A stretch of DNA of 64,000 nt, taken from contig CANXME010000218.1 of NCBI GenBank assembly GCA_948144175.1, positions 1-64,000 on the forward strand, given 5' to 3'. A program made the position numbers and the translations under genes. The notes under the pieces were generated by a model. The model made no database searches. It saw only the letters and a program-made list of their open reading frames with translations, and was not told the DNA's origin. Below, one piece after another: positions 59,776-64,000 of the stretch; position 1 is the first letter of the stretch, and each line of letters starts with the position of its first letter. The DNA comes from Closterium sp. NIES-65. Lineage: Eukaryota; Streptophyta; Zygnematophyceae; Desmidiales; Closteriaceae.

Positions 59776-60567
59776 GGGGGAGCTGGTGAGGCGGCTGTCG
59801 CGATCTCACATGCGACTGCGGCGGCTGGTGAGCGAGCGGGCGCCGAATGCGATCGTGCGAAAGCACGCTAAACACCAGTGTTGGAGCGGCGAGCGCGTTC
59901 ACAGTGGCGTGAGGAGGCAGTGTGGGGCGGTGTGGCGACGCGACCGGCGTCGAGGCTACATCGGAACCTATACCTGTGTGTCAAACAGCATGCCATCCAG
60001 TGGCTTGATGTTTGATAGGCATCGCTGGGGAATTTTTCGCGATGCCTGGGATTGGCGTGTTGCATTACACACTTACAGCGTGTTACTTGCAGGTTGATTT
60101 CGACACCCCATCCGGCATCATTCCCAACCCCTGGTTTCCCTCCAAAATCAAACTCGCCATTTCCTTGCAGCGCCCAAGTACTGTACACAGCCAATTGCGG
60201 AAAAAGGTTCCGTACATTTTTTTTCTCCGGTCAAGAGTTTCGGGTTGATGCAAAACATCTGTGAAGAAATCGAAGTGTGACTGTTCGCCATAGAGTGACT
60301 CGACATTCTTCGCGGGCGAGGCCGAACTACAGTAAAACATATTACCACATGTAACTGTTAGAGTATGCTTTGTTTTGTCGAATCGGGAATCGTGATCGGA
60401 TATAAATTAGAAAACTACTCTCGGTGCTACTGATTTCTGCATTCCATAATTGGTTCAAAAAAACTGAAAACATCATTGATTAACCGTGTAAAAATTTTAA
60501 TGGATATAATATGTTAATGTACATACACGGCATGACATGACAAATTGGGTAATAGTGACGTTCAACC
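59776..60567. other. Unassigned stretch with exon-like segment
   Basis: A segment at about 60092-60190 on the plus strand follows a good acceptor (TGTTACTTGCAG) and reads VDFDTPSGIIPNPWFPSKIK, which looks like ordinary protein sequence, but I do not recognise it and find no companion exon. The rest is AT-rich and featureless. Confidence 0.25.
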
Positions 60568-60699
60568 TGAGAAAGTACGAACGAGAAGTGAAATGACTAT
60601 GAACGAAGTGAGTACAAATAGGAAACCCTAATTGGGTTGTACCCCCTATGGGATACCCCACTATAGCCTACAGAAACAAATAAGCTATAAGTTCTAACA
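60568..60699 (-). repeat. Copia-3 3' LTR
   Basis: 132 bp, TGAGAAAGTACG to TTCTAACA on the plus strand. The target duplication cannot be confirmed because the other end is outside the window. Confidence 0.85.
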
Positions 60700-60896
60700 C
60701 ACCCCCATAGGCAAAGTGGGGGAGAACAAGGGGTCACAAGACCGGTCAAGCAAAGCAAAGCAAAGCTCAGGGTGGATCACAAAGTCACCACGCATTCCGA
60801 GCACAAGTTCAAAGGCCACAAGGCCAGTTCACATGCAAGATCATATATAGAGATATACAAGAGCAAGAGTATATATATGCGAAAGTACAAGCAAGG

Positions 60897-63854
60897 TCAA
60901 GAGGAGAGCAAGTGAGGCAAGACAGGCACAAGACCCAACTGCGTGCAGCAACGCTGATGATCACAAGGCGCAAGTGCCTTGGTGAAGACATCAGCAGTGT
61001 TGGCCTCAGAGGCCACGTACGCAAGTCGCAGCTGTCCACGCTGCTGTAGCTCACGAGCAAGAAAGTAGCGAAGAGCAATGTGCTTCGTTCTGTGCTCCAG
61101 TCGCTGCTCTCGACACAAGGCCAGCATGGCCTTGTTGTCTACGTACAGGACTGGAGGAGAACGAGGCTGCTCTCCAAGGTCGGTCAGCAGGTAGGTGAGC
61201 CAGCGTAACTCCTGTGCAGCCATAGCCCCAGCGTAGATCTCAGCCTCACAACTGGAGCCGAGAACAGAAGACGAGCGGGTAGCCCGCCACGAGACAGAGC
61301 CGGAACCAAGGCTGAAGGTGTAACCCTGTGACGACCGCTGCGTAGCCTGGTCGTCAGCCCAAGAAGCGTCTGCGTGCCCAGTGAGGACCACTGGACTGCG
61401 CCCTCCAAGCACTAGCCCCATGCCCGACGTACTGCACAAGTAGCGCAACACCCTCTTCGCTGCAGCCATGTGCTCTGGTCGGTGTCTCCCAGGAGCAACA
61501 AAGCGTGCGAGAATGCTAAGAGGGTATGCGAGGTCAGGTCGTGTGCAGGTCATCAGGTACATGAGGCAGCCAACAAGCTCTGCAAACGGGCCACTCGACT
61601 CTACGGACTCATCCGAAGGCAGAGCTGAGAGCGAGTGGCGAGTAGGCAGAGGAGTGGCCTGAGGCGAGGAGTACGTGAAGCCGAAGCGCTGAAGGACCTG
61701 CTGCACCATGTGTGACTGAGTCAGGGTAATGGTGCGGCGTGCTCTGTCCCGGGTGATCTGCAAGCCAAGGTAGCTGCGCAGTTCACCCAGGTCAGTGCAC
61801 GTGTGTCTCTTCTGCAGCTCGGACTTCACGTAGGCGAGTCCAGCAGTGTCAGCTGTGGCAAAGACCAAGTCGTCGACGTACACGAGGATGTAGAACGGCG
61901 GCAGAGAGGTGTCGGTACGCAGAAACAGCGACGGGTCGGCAGTGGAAGGAGCAAACCCAAGTGCCGCGAGCGTAGTCCTCAGTGTGTCGTGCCACTCACG
62001 TGGCGCCCGGCGGAGACCGTAGACTGGACGCCGGAGACTCCACTGGGTACCAGGAGGGAAAGACCCAGTGAAGCCAGGTGGGCGACGCAGCCAGATCTCC
62101 TCGTGCAGGCTGCCCTGCAAGAAAGCTGTGCTGAAGTCGAGAGAGTGCAGCTCGTAGTCACGGTGAGCAGCAACGTGTAGCAGAACCCGAAGAGTGGTCA
62201 TCTTCGGGGTGGGGGAGAAGGTCTGAAAGTAGTCAACCCCCTGCCGCTGACTGAAGCCACGAGCCACGTAACGCGCCTTGAAGACAGGCGGAGAACCCGG
62301 CGGCCGCTTCACCCTGAAAATCCACATGCCACTGACGATGTTTGCCCCAGGAGGGGGAACAGCGTCAACATAGGTGCCTGTGGACTTCCAGGAAGCCATC
62401 TCTGCATCCATAGCTGCCTGCCACTGAGAGGAGTAGGGACCCTCTATCGCCTCCGCGTAAGAGCGCGGAGTCGGGATGTCTGGTGCATCCGGGTCTCCCT
62501 CAGGGGCTAGCAGTACAGACGCGAGACGAGGTGAAGCGGCGGCCAGACACTGGAACTCCTCCTGCCTGTCCTCAAGGACGTCCGTGCCAAGGGCACACTC
62601 ACCCCCGACGGACGGAGGACAGGCGGTCTCAGACTCAGTGACAAGACGAGCAGCGTAGTCTAGACGACAGCGCGCAGCAAAGTCGACAAGCTCAGTGACA
62701 AGGGCAGACGCAGCAGACGACTCGAAGGAGGGGTCAGTGACAGCAGTAGCCAGGAGACGCGTGACAGTAGGACTGGCAGCACGAAGAGCGTCCGACTCCG
62801 GGTCGGCAAGAGCAGGAAGAGAGGAAGCAGGAGGAGAAGGCAAAGGGGCACGCAGAGGAGCACTGGACGGACGCAGTGACATCCGGTGCGTGCCAGGGAC
62901 AGGAGGAGGACGCTGACGCGACCCGCGACCACTAGCGCGCTCAGTACGAACAGGCGACACAGGACGAGACGCAGGCTCACGACGCTCAGTAAGACCTCCA
63001 GTCGGACCAGCGTAGGGAGAAGGAGCAGGCAAAGGGGAGGCAGGCTGTAGCTGTGGCTGTGACCGGACAGGCTGCGGACCCTCTAAGGGAGGAGGAGGAG
63101 GTGGAAGACCAAGAACCTGCTGCAGGAGCGGAACGAAGTACGGTCGGGGCCGCGCGGCGACGCTAGAAACAGCAGGAACAGCACCAGCAGCCCCGGCAGG
63201 AGCACCCACTCCAGCAGCACCTCCAGCAGCACCACCAGAAGCTCCAGAACCTCCAGCCGCAGCACCAGGAGCACTGTCAGTCGGGCCGCCAACGGCAGGC
63301 TCAGCGCCAACACCCTCAGCAGGACCAGCTCCAGGAGAACTCTCAGACTCAGCAGCTCCAGCACCCACAGTACGAGCACCGGCGGGGCGCGCAGCAGCAG
63401 TGCCCTCTGCAGCCGAAGAACCACCAGCACCAGCAGCACGCCTCCAGCGCCCGGCAAACCACTCACGCAGCTCCTGTGGGGAGAGTGGCTCCCGGCGAGA
63501 CGAAGCACCCCCAGGCACAGCACCCCCGGGCTCAGCACCCCTAGACACAGCACCTCCAGGCACGGCACCCCCAGGCACAGCACCCCCAGGCTCAGCACCC
63601 CCAGGCTCAGCACCCCCAGACTCGGCACCTCCAGGCTCAGCACCCCCAGACTCCGCACCCCCAGGCTCAGCTCCCGCAGCAGCACCAGAGTCACCAGTGA
63701 CCTCGACAGGCTCGACCGCGTCTACCTGGGACACACCTGAAGGGGCAGGACCCTGAGGGGGGAGGGGGACTACCGGGGGGGGACCTGGTACCAAGAAGAG
63801 CGGGGGTGGGGGGAGGGACGGAGTGCGGTAGGGGAAGAGGCGGTAGTAGGGCAC
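60897..63854 (-). CDS. Copia-3 linker, reverse transcriptase, RNase H
   Basis: 985 codons without a stop. The linker carries GGAEPGGAESGGAEP repeats (63490-63690). RT: MDAEMASWKSTGTYVDAVPP, ARYVARGFSQRQGVDYFQTF, DFSTAFLQGSLHEE, the catalytic YVDDLVFATAD. RNase H: LTGHADASWADDQATQRSSQ, SSCEAEIYAGAMAAQELRW, YVDNKAMLALCREQRLEHRT, KHIALRYFLARELQQ. The first codon is GTG in the middle of the integrase-linker region, and coding continues upstream in another frame (near 63850), so this is the C-terminal part of Pol. It is the most intact Copia enzyme here. Confidence 0.9.
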   Translation of the reverse strand: MPYYRLFPYRTPSLPPPPLFLVPGPPPVVPLPPQGPAPSGVSQVDAVEPVEVTGDSGAAAGAEPGGAESGGAEPGGAESGGAEPGGAEPGGAVPGGAVPGGAVSRGAEPGGAVPGGASSRREPLSPQELREWFAGRWRRAAGAGGSSAAEGTAAARPAGARTVGAGAAESESSPGAGPAEGVGAEPAVGGPTDSAPGAAAGGSGASGGAAGGAAGVGAPAGAAGAVPAVSSVAARPRPYFVPLLQQVLGLPPPPPPLEGPQPVRSQPQLQPASPLPAPSPYAGPTGGLTERREPASRPVSPVRTERASGRGSRQRPPPVPGTHRMSLRPSSAPLRAPLPSPPASSLPALADPESDALRAASPTVTRLLATAVTDPSFESSAASALVTELVDFAARCRLDYAARLVTESETACPPSVGGECALGTDVLEDRQEEFQCLAAASPRLASVLLAPEGDPDAPDIPTPRSYAEAIEGPYSSQWQAAMDAEMASWKSTGTYVDAVPPPGANIVSGMWIFRVKRPPGSPPVFKARYVARGFSQRQGVDYFQTFSPTPKMTTLRVLLHVAAHRDYELHSLDFSTAFLQGSLHEEIWLRRPPGFTGSFPPGTQWSLRRPVYGLRRAPREWHDTLRTTLAALGFAPSTADPSLFLRTDTSLPPFYILVYVDDLVFATADTAGLAYVKSELQKRHTCTDLGELRSYLGLQITRDRARRTITLTQSHMVQQVLQRFGFTYSSPQATPLPTRHSLSALPSDESVESSGPFAELVGCLMYLMTCTRPDLAYPLSILARFVAPGRHRPEHMAAAKRVLRYLCSTSGMGLVLGGRSPVVLTGHADASWADDQATQRSSQGYTFSLGSGSVSWRATRSSSVLGSSCEAEIYAGAMAAQELRWLTYLLTDLGEQPRSPPVLYVDNKAMLALCREQRLEHRTKHIALRYFLARELQQRGQLRLAYVASEANTADVFTKALAPCDHQRCCTQLGLVPVLPHLLSS

Positions 63855-64000
63855 CGACTCTTCGAACGTGACGTCCTGGGAGGACAGAACACGTCGAGAG
63901 GTGGGGTGGTAAAACTGCCACCCAGGGGCGTCGGGGGGGAACCCCAGGAAGACGCAGGGAGAAGCACGAGGGGACAGCTTGTCCGCAGACAGGTCGCGAT

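Larger units (their letters stand above)
60568..64000 (-). mobile_element. Copia-3, 3' half
   Basis: The 3' LTR is at 60568-60699 with its purine tract beside it (CACCCCCATAGG on the plus strand). RT-RNase H and the linker fill the rest, and the element runs off the right end. Same family as Copia-2 by linker and RT sequence. The LTR is only distantly similar to that of Copia-2 but shares CCCCACTATAGCCTACAG. Confidence 0.9.

Noticed and set aside
58102..59902. Pro-rich and Gly-rich frames of several hundred codons
   Set aside because: Purine-rich minisatellite read on both strands. No non-repetitive domain is attached.

Overview
The window is nuclear DNA of a streptophyte, most likely a charophyte green alga and possibly a Closterium-like zygnematophyte. 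Three things point there. The single host gene is an ORC1 of the plant type, with a PHD finger and BAH-like region ahead of the AAA+ core. It has GT-AG introns, most of them stuffed with minisatellites. A Ty3/gypsy element here carries a cytosine-5 DNA methyltransferase, an arrangement published for charophyte retrotransposons. The species assignment is inference; no marker fixes it.

Layout. 1-2.3 kb: remnants of a gypsy element and a Copia element, both on the minus strand. 2.3-27.8 kb: an old Copia element (plus strand) split by a degenerate LINE (minus strand, about 4.69-24.04 kb). The LINE was itself split by two younger Copia elements, Copia-1 (5060-12250, plus) and Copia-2 (16335-23347, minus), each with about 126-bp LTRs and a perfect 5-bp target-site duplication. 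27.8-29.8 kb: another Copia 3' fragment, an LTR-like stretch and a small TIR element.

30.49-56.17 kb: one ORC1 gene on the minus strand, resolved here into 11 exons whose junctions all keep frame and match ORC1 homology. Intron 8 is 13.4 kb because a hAT transposon (31486-44367) landed 82 bp from exon 9. Into the hAT transposase then jumped a small hAT-like element (about 32172-32934) and the methyltransferase-bearing gypsy element (34718-43285). Introns 1, 3, 4, 6, 8 and 9 each hold a tandem repeat of a different unit, and intron 7 holds a CA-type microsatellite. Introns 4 and 5 also hold decaying copies of the ends of neighbouring exons.

56.2-60.6 kb: the ORC1 upstream region, further minisatellites and another hAT-like MITE (57488-58118). 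60.57-64.0 kb: the 3' half of a third Copia element (minus strand) with an intact reverse transcriptase/RNase H frame that runs off the window.

Functionally there is one cellular gene, the large subunit of the origin recognition complex. Everything else is transposable or tandemly repeated DNA. The two most interesting objects are the methyltransferase-bearing gypsy element, with its odd LTR arrangement and possible self-priming leader, and the repeat-riddled ORC1 gene with exon-fragment echoes in its introns.
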